Shown here piece by piece: positions 1 to 5,196 of a DNA stretch of 6,492 bases. Below the pieces are notes generated by a model that worked only from the letters and a program-made list of their open reading frames with translations, had not been told where the DNA came from and made no database searches. The stretch comes from JBEGTT01 sp041179245 (GTDB taxonomy: Bacteria > Pseudomonadota > Gammaproteobacteria > Burkholderiales > Rhodocyclaceae): positions 1-6,492 of the forward strand of contig JBEGTT010000045.1 in NCBI GenBank assembly GCA_041179245.1, read 5' to 3'. Both the position numbers and the translations under genes were made by a program. Positions within the stretch are counted from its first letter, which is position 1. Each line of letters opens with the position of its first letter.

Positions 1-684
1 ATGGCCGAATTTATTGCGGATGGTTGGGAACGCAAACCTTTATCCGGCGAGGAACTGATTGATGCCTTCCGGGTACATGAGGTGAAGCGGGTCACGCGCG
101 GCTGTGTGCAGATCATGGGTCAGCGATATCACCACGCCGAGCTGGATCACCACAACGGCGAAGACGTGATGGTGGCCTATGACATCGAAGACGGTAGTCA
201 GGTCTATATCAAAAACATGGCAGGGGTTCCCATGTACACCGCCAGCTTCTACGAAAGCCGTGGCTACCGGGCGATGAGCTTTGTCGAAATCGCCATGAAC
301 AAGCGGGTCGATAAGCAGCTTGAGCGTCTGGATACGAAGAAGGCAGCCATTGAGGCGCAACGTCCCGGCGTGGTGCTGGAGCAATCCAGCGTTACCTCAT
401 TTATCGAGTCAACAGCAGTCCGGGTGGCGGAAGTAATCCCCGGCCCCCAAGAGGCAGAGATTGTGCGCAATCGTCGCATCAATCAGATGGAAGACCCCGC
501 ACTGGTACGCCACCTAGTTGCCCACCCTGCAGACATCAACCCCGCGCGCGCCGGATACCTGCTGGAACAGGCCGACAAGATCGCGCCATTGGCACGGTTA
601 ATTGATGAACTGGGGATGTGGGGCGAACTGGAAAGTGCCAAGGCCAGAAATTTTGAGAAGCGGGTTGCCGGAAGTTCGAGCTAA
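1..684 (+). CDS. Mu-type DDE transposase (MuA family), C-terminal part, 5'-truncated by window edge
   Basis: This is the C-terminal 227 residues of a MuA-like transposase, the enzyme that nicks phage ends and joins them to target DNA. Residues about 14-80 (KPLSGEELIDAFRVHEVKRV, then a YHHAELDHHNGEDVMVAYDI-type stretch) match the Mu-transposase C-terminal beta-barrel, including the typical pattern in which a strand reading VAYDIEDGSQVYI follows the D-x-x-G-x-x-V turn. A basic helix follows (about 94-120, rich in K/R/E). The tail (about 130-227) is helical and variable; in Mu this end contacts MuB and ClpX, so the same role here is inference. The DDE catalytic core is not visible and must lie upstream. 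The Met at position 1 is therefore probably internal, because the frame is open to the window edge and no ribosome binding site can be seen. The gene stops 45 bases before the ATPase gene, as in the Mu A-B pair. Family call is secure; true start unknown. Confidence 0.88.
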   Translation: MAEFIADGWERKPLSGEELIDAFRVHEVKRVTRGCVQIMGQRYHHAELDHHNGEDVMVAYDIEDGSQVYIKNMAGVPMYTASFYESRGYRAMSFVEIAMNKRVDKQLERLDTKKAAIEAQRPGVVLEQSSVTSFIESTAVRVAEVIPGPQEAEIVRNRRINQMEDPALVRHLVAHPADINPARAGYLLEQADKIAPLARLIDELGMWGELESAKARNFEKRVAGSSS

Positions 685-729
685 CGGCAACCCATTTGAA
701 GCGGTAGTACTTAGCAACAGGGAGTTTAC

Positions 730-1473
730 ATGAAAGACGTGTTTGTAAAAACCAGCAATTACGTGGCGTTTGAGGCCGGCATCAACAAAGCCTTATCACG
801 CGGCGCAATGGAGTCCACCAACGTGTTGGTGTATGGGCCACCCGGAACCGGGAAAACAGAAAACATTGACCATTGGGCGATCAATAACGATGCGATCCAT
901 TTGCGAGCCAATGAGGGCTGGACGCCTCGCCAGTTCATGAAAGAGCTGGCAACCAAGGCTGGGGTTGATGGCGCCGGAAGCGCCCAAGCCCTATTTGAGC
1001 GTTTGCTTGGCTACATGGTTGAGACGGGAACGCCGCTGGTGATCGATGAGGTGAATTTCTGCCTTGCAGACAATGCTGCGGTGATGGAAAAGATTCGTGA
1101 TTTTTCTGATCGCACCGAAACGCTGGTGATTTACGCCGGTGATGAGCGGGTTATCCCCAAGATTGGGCGTCATACACAGATCGCTAGCCGATTTGCAGCG
1201 GTGGTGGAATTCAAGATGGCCACGCTGGCAGATGTACGACTGCTGTGCGACGAACTGGCCGAAGTGCAGATTGCCGATGACTTGGTGGCCTATCTGCACC
1301 ATCAAAGCGGTGGTCGTGTGCGCAACATCATTGATGGCATCGCGGTAGCTGAACGCATCGGGAAAAAAACCAGCAGCCTGGTCGCACTGGCCGAATGTGA
1401 AGGTATGGAAATGATGTTCGATTGGCAGACTCGCCGTAGTGCTGTGGTTAAAGCGGCGCGAAAGGTAGGTTAA
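730..1473 (+). CDS. MuB-like AAA+ ATPase, transposition target-DNA activator (short form)
   Basis: This 247-residue protein is an AAA+ ATPase that, in Mu-like phages, coats target DNA in an ATP-dependent way, recruits the transposase and stimulates strand transfer. Visible motifs are Walker A GPPGTGKT at residues 36-43, Walker B PLVIDE at 102-107, a sensor-1-like strand LVIYAGDERV at 132-141, an arginine in SRF at 153-155 and a sensor-2-like GGRVRNII at 194-201. The start is ATG 730, preceded by GGAG at 721-724. It follows the transposase gene by 45 bases and is followed two bases after its stop by the next gene. Mu B itself is about 312 residues with an N-terminal helix-turn-helix domain; here the Walker A lysine is already at residue 42, so that domain is missing. 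Short B proteins are known in other transposable phages, so this is more likely a subtype than a deletion. Confidence 0.9.
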   Translation: MKDVFVKTSNYVAFEAGINKALSRGAMESTNVLVYGPPGTGKTENIDHWAINNDAIHLRANEGWTPRQFMKELATKAGVDGAGSAQALFERLLGYMVETGTPLVIDEVNFCLADNAAVMEKIRDFSDRTETLVIYAGDERVIPKIGRHTQIASRFAAVVEFKMATLADVRLLCDELAEVQIADDLVAYLHHQSGGRVRNIIDGIAVAERIGKKTSSLVALAECEGMEMMFDWQTRRSAVVKAARKVG

Positions 1474-1475
1474 TC

Positions 1476-1871
1476 GTGGATCAGGCAAACATTGCTCCCC
1501 GCGTCTTTTGCAGAAAGACCCGGGTTGTTCAAGGAACGCTACGCCAGAAGGCGTGGCGGGCGATGCAGATCAAGGGGAAGTTCACCTTGTCTGATTTGCT
1601 GCGAAATATTGTTAGCCAAGACAACGCTGGAAAAGACCCAAGAAACAACATTAACCGCTACGTGAACGCGCTGGCTTCCGTTGGGATTTTGATGGAAATG
1701 AAGCGCCGAGCTGCGCCGGCCTCACTAACAAGTAATGGCGAAAAACGTTGGATGCTGATTAGGGATGTCGGCAGAAAAGCCCCGGTTGCCAGAAGCCTGG
1801 GCCATGTCTATGACCCCAACAGCCAGACCGTTATCGAAAGCGTTAAAAAACCAGAGGTGTCCGGTGAGTAA
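1476..1871 (+). CDS. Winged-helix-like small protein of the early operon
   Basis: This 131-residue protein of unknown function probably binds DNA. The pattern fits a winged helix at about residues 21-98: helix TLRQKAWRAM, a short turn with KGKFTLSDLLRNI, a candidate recognition helix at about 55-69 (PRNNINRYVNALASVG) and a beta wing, ILMEMKRR to KRWMLIRD, at 71-97. A basic tail (GRKAPVAR, 99-106) follows. The start is GTG 1476, two bases after the ATPase stop, with a weak AGGT purine stretch at 1465-1468. An internal ATG at 1563 would remove the first helix and is less attractive. Its end overlaps the next gene by eight bases. Location directly after B suggests a role in transposition or early regulation, but this is inference from position. 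Confidence 0.75.
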   Translation: MDQANIAPRVFCRKTRVVQGTLRQKAWRAMQIKGKFTLSDLLRNIVSQDNAGKDPRNNINRYVNALASVGILMEMKRRAAPASLTSNGEKRWMLIRDVGRKAPVARSLGHVYDPNSQTVIESVKKPEVSGE

Positions 1872-2193
1872 TAACGCTAAGGAAATCGTCCTTGCCTTGC
1901 TGGCTGGCGGGGTATCAAAGGCCGATATCGCCAAGAGAATTGGGTACGGAAGAAGTTCTGTCAGCCGCTGGATCAATGAGCCTGATTTCAATGGCGAGAA
2001 TATTGAAAAAGCAGTTTTAGAAAATCTCAGTCAGCTCATCTGCCCATACCTGAAAAAAGGCATCACTCCTACCGACTGCCTGGGGTTTTCCCTTCGTCCA
2101 TGTCCTACGTGCAATGCCAGAGAGGTTCGGCACTGGAAATTCTGCCAAACCTGCCCAAACAAACCTACCCAAGAATCATCCAAAGGAGCCTGA
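1864..2193 (+). CDS. Helix-turn-helix protein with C-terminal four-cysteine (zinc-ribbon-like) tail
   Basis: This 109-residue protein has an N-terminal helix-turn-helix at about residues 17-37 (VSKADIAKRIGYGRSSVSRW), typical of small phage regulators. The C-terminal segment holds CPTC at 80-83 and CQTC at 94-97, eleven residues apart, ending in the run CQTCPNKP. That spacing suits one zinc-binding knuckle pair. I recall similar HTH plus CQTC-type proteins in other Mu-like prophages, but none with a proven function. The frame extends back to 1765, but GTG 1864 is the better start: it gives the GTGAGTAA overlap with the upstream stop, has the purine-rich AGAGGTG at 1853-1859, and removes a segment that reads the upstream gene out of frame. 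Its product could be a regulator or a DNA-binding accessory for transposition. Confidence 0.75.
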   Translation: MSNNAKEIVLALLAGGVSKADIAKRIGYGRSSVSRWINEPDFNGENIEKAVLENLSQLICPYLKKGITPTDCLGFSLRPCPTCNAREVRHWKFCQTCPNKPTQESSKGA

Positions 2194-2194
2194 C

Positions 2195-2443
2195 ATGCAA
2201 AACCAACCCTTTGAATTCGACAGCACGCCAAGAGTGATGAACCCCGTCTTTCTGAGCTTTTTACAAGAAGCCAACTGGTTTGTGCGTGTGTATCGAGAGC
2301 TGGAAATTCAAATTGTGAGCATTGATGTCACACCGGCCCTGAAGGGAGAAAAACCACGAATGGTGGTTATCGCCCCTGCAAACGTTAATCCACCCACTTT
2401 TGGCCGCTTAGAAGTCACGCGCCAACTATCAAGCATTCACTAA
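2195..2443 (+). CDS. Hypothetical early protein, 82 residues
   Basis: I do not recognise this gene. The 82-residue product looks like a small alpha/beta protein: a helix at about 17-27 (NPVFLSFLQEANW), then alternating hydrophobic strands (FVRVYRELEIQIVSIDV and RMVVIAPANV). It has no signal peptide, membrane span or cysteine motif. The start is ATG 2195, one base after the stop of the HTH gene, with a strong AAAGGAG at 2182-2188. An upstream ATG at 2114 in the same frame lies inside the preceding gene and has no comparable binding site. It ends 12 bases before the DUF3164 start, so it belongs to the same operon. No function can be proposed beyond early phage gene. Confidence 0.72.
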   Translation: MQNQPFEFDSTPRVMNPVFLSFLQEANWFVRVYRELEIQIVSIDVTPALKGEKPRMVVIAPANVNPPTFGRLEVTRQLSSIH

Positions 2444-2455
2444 TAGGAGATTTTG

Positions 2456-3076
2456 ATGTCAGAACTTAAACCCATCCCAGAAGGCTACCTAGAAGACCAA
2501 CAAGGTCGCCTTGTTCCCATCGGAACCGTTAAGCCGATTGATATTGAGCGCGACAAGTTGGTGCGCGAGATTGTTGAAAAAGCCAAGGTAGTGTCCGGCA
2601 ACATCGGCCAGTTCAAGGTTGATGTGTTTGGCGATATCGCAGCATTTGTTCAGCTCAGCGCGGAACAGTATGGCGCGTCAATTGGCGGCAAGAAAGGCAA
2701 CGTCACCCTGTTGAGCTTTGACGGTAAATTCAAAGTACAGCGTGCCATTGCTGAACACGTCACTTTTGACGAGCGCCTGCAGGCTGCCAAGGGCTTGATT
2801 GATGAGTGCATCAACGACTGGATGCAAGGCAGTAGCCAAAACATTCAAGTGCTGGTGAACAACGCCTTCCAAGTCGACAAGGAAGGAAACATTAACGTTG
2901 GCCGAGTCCTAAGCCTGCGCCGTCTGGAAATTGAGGATGATCGCTGGAACCGAGCCATGAAGGCCATCGGTGATGCGGTTCAAGTCGTTGGCAGCAAGAG
3001 CTATGTCCGTGTCTATGAGCGTATCGGTGACTCTGACCAGTACGCGCCAATCCCCCTTGATGTAGCGGCGGTGTGA
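2456..3076 (+). CDS. DUF3164 family phage protein
   Basis: This 206-residue protein matches DUF3164, a family of unknown function found in the early regions of Mu-like phages. Diagnostic stretches are the opening IPEGYLEDQQGRLVP (residues 7-21), the KP-x-x-x-x-RD-x-LVREIVEKA block (26-43), the central GGKKGNVTLLSFDGKFKVQR (77-96) and FDERLQAAKGLIDECI (104-119). The last part (143-192) is a charged helix followed by strands ending SYVRVYER. No catalytic motif is evident. Start choice: TTG 2453 and ATG 2456 are adjacent and in frame; the ATG is preferred because TAGGAGA at 2444-2450 then sits five bases upstream. The stop is followed after one base by the next gene. Its conservation beside transposition genes suggests a role in phage DNA metabolism or replication, which is unproven. 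Confidence 0.88.
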   Translation: MSELKPIPEGYLEDQQGRLVPIGTVKPIDIERDKLVREIVEKAKVVSGNIGQFKVDVFGDIAAFVQLSAEQYGASIGGKKGNVTLLSFDGKFKVQRAIAEHVTFDERLQAAKGLIDECINDWMQGSSQNIQVLVNNAFQVDKEGNINVGRVLSLRRLEIEDDRWNRAMKAIGDAVQVVGSKSYVRVYERIGDSDQYAPIPLDVAAV

Positions 3077-3077
3077 G

Positions 3078-3320
3078 ATGGCCAGGACGATAAAAATATC
3101 CGGCCCCGGCCTGCAAGATGCCTTCGCTGAGATGCAGGTTAAAGAGTTTGGTGCAGAAAAAGCGCTTGCGTGCACTGGTGGCCCTGCCCACGAAGCGGTT
3201 AAACGGGCGATTGTTCGCATGAACAAAACGCAGCAGAGCGATACCTCTGTACCTGCCATTGCCAGCTATCCAATGGGCAGTATGGGCGAGGCTATTGAGC
3301 TGGAAGGCGGTGCCGCATGA
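3078..3320 (+). CDS. Hypothetical early protein, 80 residues
   Basis: I do not recognise this 80-residue protein. The N-terminal half (GPGLQDAFAEMQVKEFGAEKA) looks helical, the middle has HEAVKRAIVRMNK, and the C-terminal third is low in structure (SVPAIASYPMGSMGEAIELEGGAA). It has a single cysteine, no membrane segment and no signal. ATG 3078 follows the DUF3164 stop (3074-3076) by one base, with no strong ribosome binding site, so translation is probably coupled to the upstream gene. Its last codons, encoding EGGAA, carry the purine-rich stretch GGAAGGCGG that serves the next start. The gene overlaps its downstream neighbour in an ATGA arrangement. Confidence 0.68.
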   Translation: MARTIKISGPGLQDAFAEMQVKEFGAEKALACTGGPAHEAVKRAIVRMNKTQQSDTSVPAIASYPMGSMGEAIELEGGAA

Positions 3321-3457
3321 AACCCTCAGACTTGCTTCTTGTTATTTCGTGCGTTTTTCTATCTGGTGCGCTGTCCGATATTGCCAATTACATACTTGCT
3401 CTGATTGCTTTCGGTCTAACGTTTTGGCAAATGCGAGCTGAGAAAGGTGGTGCGTAA
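3317..3457 (+). CDS. Small membrane protein, 46 residues
   Basis: This short gene encodes 46 residues and is easily missed by length cut-offs. It starts at ATG 3317 in an ATGA overlap with the upstream stop and ends at TAA 3455-3457, where TAATG overlaps the next start. GGAAGGCGG at 3302-3310 provides the ribosome binding site. Two hydrophobic stretches are visible, about residues 5-19 (DLLLVISCVFLSGAL) and 22-38 (IANYILALIAFGLTFW), separated by a single aspartate turn. The end is short and charged (QMRAEKGGA). A hairpin of two membrane helices is the simplest reading; a single span with a hydrophobic leader is possible. Small early inner-membrane proteins of phages can act in superinfection exclusion or host effects, but nothing here shows which. 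Confidence 0.72.
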   Translation: MKPSDLLLVISCVFLSGALSDIANYILALIAFGLTFWQMRAEKGGA

Positions 3458-3463
3458 TGGCTT
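3442..3463 (+). repeat. Repeated gene-junction sequence, copy 1
   Basis: This 22-base sequence, core GGTGGTGCGTAATG, spans the end of the membrane protein gene and the start of the coiled-coil gene. It contains the last codons (KGGA), the ribosome binding site AAAGGTGG, the TAATG stop-start overlap and the first codons of the next gene. It recurs exactly at 3777-3798. Confidence 0.85.
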
Positions 3464-3792
3464 ATCTGCAACGTGATGTCGAAACTGAAATGCAAAACAA
3501 ACTTCTGAAACAGGAAGTTCAAAGCCTTCAGGCGCAGAAGGAAGCGGCAATTGATGTGATCGCTAGTCACCTCAAGACGATCACCGAACTCACCGCCTCG
3601 CGCAATGAATTATTGGCTCTGCTTGAGAAGTTATCAGACGAATCAAGAGAACTTTCTCAGTACGCATCATATGCCCAAGTAGTTGGCGGCATGTCCGTCA
3701 ACAGTGCACCAGTGCGTGAATGGTGTGACAAGGTTTTTGTGACTCTTCTCGACATTGAAAAGGCCACTACCGACGTGAAAGGTGGTGCGTAA
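3457..3792 (+). CDS. Coiled-coil hypothetical protein, 111 residues
   Basis: The first two thirds (about residues 8-70) form a long amphipathic helix with leucines at heptad-like spacing (KLLKQEVQSLQAQKEAAIDV, then ITELTASRNELLALLEKLSD), indicating a coiled coil and probable oligomer. The remainder (SYAQVVGGMSVNSAPVREWC through DIEKATTDV) looks like a small separate segment. I cannot assign a function; the architecture resembles many phage accessory proteins with a coiled coil and a short C-terminal domain. The start is ATG 3457, sharing one base with the upstream TAA. The stop at 3790-3792 shares one base with the next ATG in an identical TAATG junction. The ribosome binding site is AAAGGTGG in the last codons of the upstream gene. 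Confidence 0.75.
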   Translation: MAYLQRDVETEMQNKLLKQEVQSLQAQKEAAIDVIASHLKTITELTASRNELLALLEKLSDESRELSQYASYAQVVGGMSVNSAPVREWCDKVFVTLLDIEKATTDVKGGA

Positions 3793-3798
3793 TGGCTT
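3777..3798 (+). repeat. Repeated gene-junction sequence, copy 2
   Basis: This is an exact 22-base copy of 3442-3463, 335 bases downstream, at the junction of the coiled-coil gene and the following 80-residue gene. Both upstream proteins therefore end in KGGA and both downstream proteins begin with MA plus an aromatic residue. It flanks the coiled-coil gene as a direct repeat. Confidence 0.85.
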
Positions 3799-4034
3799 TT
3801 ATCACCGAAGACGATCTGAAGCGCGAGATTACACGGCTTGAGAAGGCCAATCGCATCCTATTGCAAACGCTACTGGATGACTTCGCTAAGGCCGCTCTGA
3901 CTGGTTTTATCGCCAGCTTTGCAGGTGATGACCGTGAGCCGGTTGAGTTCAAAGATGGCATTGCATTGAGCTGCTACGAAATGGCTATAGCACTGCACAA
4001 CGCACGGGAGGCGCTATGCGTACCCACTCCATAA
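3792..4034 (+). CDS. Hypothetical early protein, 80 residues
   Basis: This 80-residue protein begins with a charged helix (ITEDDLKREITRLEKANRIL) and continues with AKAALTGFIASFAGDD and ALSCYEMAIALHNAREA. The second part resembles a short module common in small phage proteins, in which an AxxAL-x-GxxA helix is followed after a loop by a YxxAxAxxxAR helix; that resemblance is from memory and is not proven here. No metal site or membrane span is seen. The start is ATG 3792 in a TAATG overlap, with AAAGGTGG at 3778-3785 as binding site. The last 19 bases overlap the next gene in another frame, the longest overlap in the cassette. No function assigned. Confidence 0.7.
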   Translation: MAFITEDDLKREITRLEKANRILLQTLLDDFAKAALTGFIASFAGDDREPVEFKDGIALSCYEMAIALHNAREALCVPTP

Positions 4035-4270
4035 GCAACGAGCAACGGCTCAAAAACCTAGAGCGTGAAGCTGCTGCTTTGCGCCGTGAGTTGGAAAAGC
4101 AGACTGGCACTAAAAAGCAGTCTCAATACCTGCCCAAGAAACTGAAACCCAAGGGGGGAAAACAGCAGAGAAACTGCATGTGCTGCCAGAAAGAATTCAT
4201 GTCTGACGGCGCATGGAATCGATTGTGTTCGCCTTGCAGACACAAAGGAACGACCCCTTTTGATATTTGA
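4016..4270 (+). CDS. Small zinc-finger protein with N-terminal coiled coil
   Basis: This 84-residue protein has an N-terminal charged helix (residues 8-29, RLKNLEREAAALRRELEKQT), a basic linker (33-52, KKQSQYLPKKLKPKGGKQQR) and a C-terminal cysteine module. C54 and C57 pair with C71 and C74 in the pattern C-x2-C-x13-C-x2-C, with F61, S63, G65 and R69 between; C56 is an extra cysteine. The F-x-S-x-G-x-x-x-R-x-C-x-x-C layout is a treble-clef or ribbon-type module that I know from small phage and prophage proteins, usually near a short SPY/TPF-type end as here (TTPFDI). ATG 4016 lies inside the upstream gene, with GGGAG at 4006-4010 five bases before it. DNA or RNA binding is likely from the basic linker plus zinc module; the target is unknown. 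Confidence 0.75.
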   Translation: MRTHSISNEQRLKNLEREAAALRRELEKQTGTKKQSQYLPKKLKPKGGKQQRNCMCCQKEFMSDGAWNRLCSPCRHKGTTPFDI

Positions 4271-4411
4271 TTTATTCGCATCACCCAGGCAAACCGTGGG
4301 GACATAACGGAAGCAACCGGAGGGGAAAACGCAAAGGACATCCTGTGTGGGAAACCACCAAATAGTCGCCCTGATCCGGCCAACTTTAACCAATCAAGAA
4401 AGGCAGCAACC
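4271..4411 (+). other. Gap between zinc-finger gene and HU gene
   Basis: This 141-bp gap is the largest break in the early operon before mor. It holds no recognisable terminator: the only hairpin noted is a four-base-pair GTGG-GAAA-CCAC stem at 4345-4356 without a following T-run. TTGATA at 4260-4265, just inside the upstream gene, resembles a -35 box, but no matching -10 appears at the proper distance. A short open frame (4267-4365) is discussed among the findings. The stretch AAAGG at 4399-4403 is the ribosome binding site of the HU gene. Confidence 0.5.
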
Positions 4412-4690
4412 ATGAACAAGAAAGAACTGATTAACCACTTGGCCGATATGGCTGGCGTTAACAGTCGGTCAGCTGAAGCGTTACTTGGCGCTTTGACTGC
4501 AACGATCATATCCACTGTTAAGTCAGGTGGCGAATTGGCGATTCCCGATATAGGCAAGTTTGGCGTAAAGGATGTCGCTGCGCGTACAGGCCATAACCCA
4601 AAGACGGGTGAGGCTATCCAGATCGCCGCGAAGCGTGCCCCGAAATTCACGATGGCTAAGGCGTTAAAGGACGCTGCAGCCAAGTCTTAA
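4412..4690 (+). CDS. HU/IHF-family DNA-bending protein, phage-encoded
   Basis: This 92-residue protein is a clear HU-family histone-like protein, which binds and bends double-stranded DNA as a dimer. It starts with the typical MNKKELINHLADMAGV helix, followed by the dimer helix (SAEALLGALTATIISTV, 20-36), the DIGKFGVKDVAARTG strand turn (46-60), and the DNA-inserting arm with HNPKTGEAIQIAA (61-73), where P63 is the expected intercalating proline. The C-terminal helix contains FTMAKALKDA. Its length is standard for HU. ATG 4412 has AAAGG at 4399-4403. Host HU and IHF assist assembly of the Mu transpososome, so a phage-borne copy in the early operon plausibly supplies that function or tunes early gene regulation; this is inference. 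The single subunit could form homodimers or mix with host HU. Confidence 0.94.
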   Translation: MNKKELINHLADMAGVNSRSAEALLGALTATIISTVKSGGELAIPDIGKFGVKDVAARTGHNPKTGEAIQIAAKRAPKFTMAKALKDAAAKS

Positions 4691-4713
4691 ACCCTCGCCT
4701 AAAGCTCATTCCG

Positions 4714-4721
4714 ATTAACGC
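4714..4721 (-). repeat. Isolated copy of the GCGTTAAT motif
   Basis: The sequence ATTAACGC on the + strand is an exact match to the 8-bp motif that occurs three times after mor. It lies in the 78-bp gap between HU and the 4769 gene, about 47 bases before that gene's start. An 8-mer is expected about 0.2 times in a window of this size on both strands, so this copy alone could be chance. Confidence 0.4.
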
Positions 4722-4768
4722 GCTTAGTTGGAGTTGGCTTTGGGAGATGGTTTTTAACGGGGATGAAA

Positions 4769-5194
4769 ATGTCAGTTACCAAAGAACAGTGGGCACAAAT
4801 TGAAGAGCAGCTTTCATACGGCTATGGGCGCGTTGAGCTGAAAGCTGATGGCTTTGATGTGGTGGCAACGATCATGAATGTCGACAAGCTGCGCCAAGGA
4901 ATTGTGGTGTACGTCAATGGTTTCATCAAAGGGGAATGGGTCAACGGCGAAGCTGAAGAAGCTCGCAAATTCCACAGGGAATCCAAGTCCTTTGTATGGG
5001 GGGTAAGCGAGCGCAAAGAATGGTTGAAGTTGAGCAAGATGCGTCACCTTTCTAAGGAAGATAGAAAGCGTTATGCCGACAATGCAGAAAGAACCAATTC
5101 GATCTGGAAATATGACTGGACCAGCGCCAAGTCTTTCTGCCGCCATATCCGCAAAACTTGTACCGATATCGAAGTGGTCAAGGTTGGGTATTGA
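4769..5194 (+). CDS. Hypothetical early protein, 141 residues
   Basis: I do not recognise a named family. The 141-residue protein has an N-terminal beta-rich part (RVELKADGFDVVATIMNVD, LRQGIVVYVNGFIKGEWVNG, residues 21-60) followed by a basic helical part (EEARKFHRESK, SERKEWLKLSK, SKEDRKRYADNAER) and a final aromatic section, SIWKYDWTSAKSFCRHIRKT. The many basic and aromatic residues suggest nucleic-acid or protein contact. The gene sits just before gemA, where other Mu-like phages also carry a conserved unknown; whether this is the same family I cannot tell. ATG 4763 and ATG 4769 are two codons apart; 4769 is chosen because the purine run GGGGAT at 4759-4764 is correctly placed for it. The stop precedes gemA by two bases. 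Confidence 0.75.
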   Translation: MSVTKEQWAQIEEQLSYGYGRVELKADGFDVVATIMNVDKLRQGIVVYVNGFIKGEWVNGEAEEARKFHRESKSFVWGVSERKEWLKLSKMRHLSKEDRKRYADNAERTNSIWKYDWTSAKSFCRHIRKTCTDIEVVKVGY

Positions 5195-5196
5195 TC

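Noticed and set aside
1..3. ATG at position 1 as the true start of a separate gene
   Set aside because: The product begins directly in the C-terminal part of a MuA-type transposase, so the catalytic core must lie upstream and this Met is probably internal.
991..1488. 165-codon open frame on the minus strand
   Set aside because: It lies wholly opposite the ATPase gene with its Walker motifs and has no recognisable domain; it is a shadow frame.
1765..1863. Upstream extension of the HTH gene to ATG 1765
   Set aside because: This would overlap the 1476-1871 gene by over 100 bases. GTG 1864 gives a normal stop-start overlap and places the HTH at the usual distance from the N-terminus.
4345..4356. 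GTGG-GAAA-CCAC hairpin as a terminator
   Set aside because: The stem has only four base pairs and no T-run follows.
4123..4683. 186-codon open frame on the minus strand
   Set aside because: It covers the HU gene and the gap before it in antisense. HU is unmistakable on the + strand, and the antisense product shows no family pattern.
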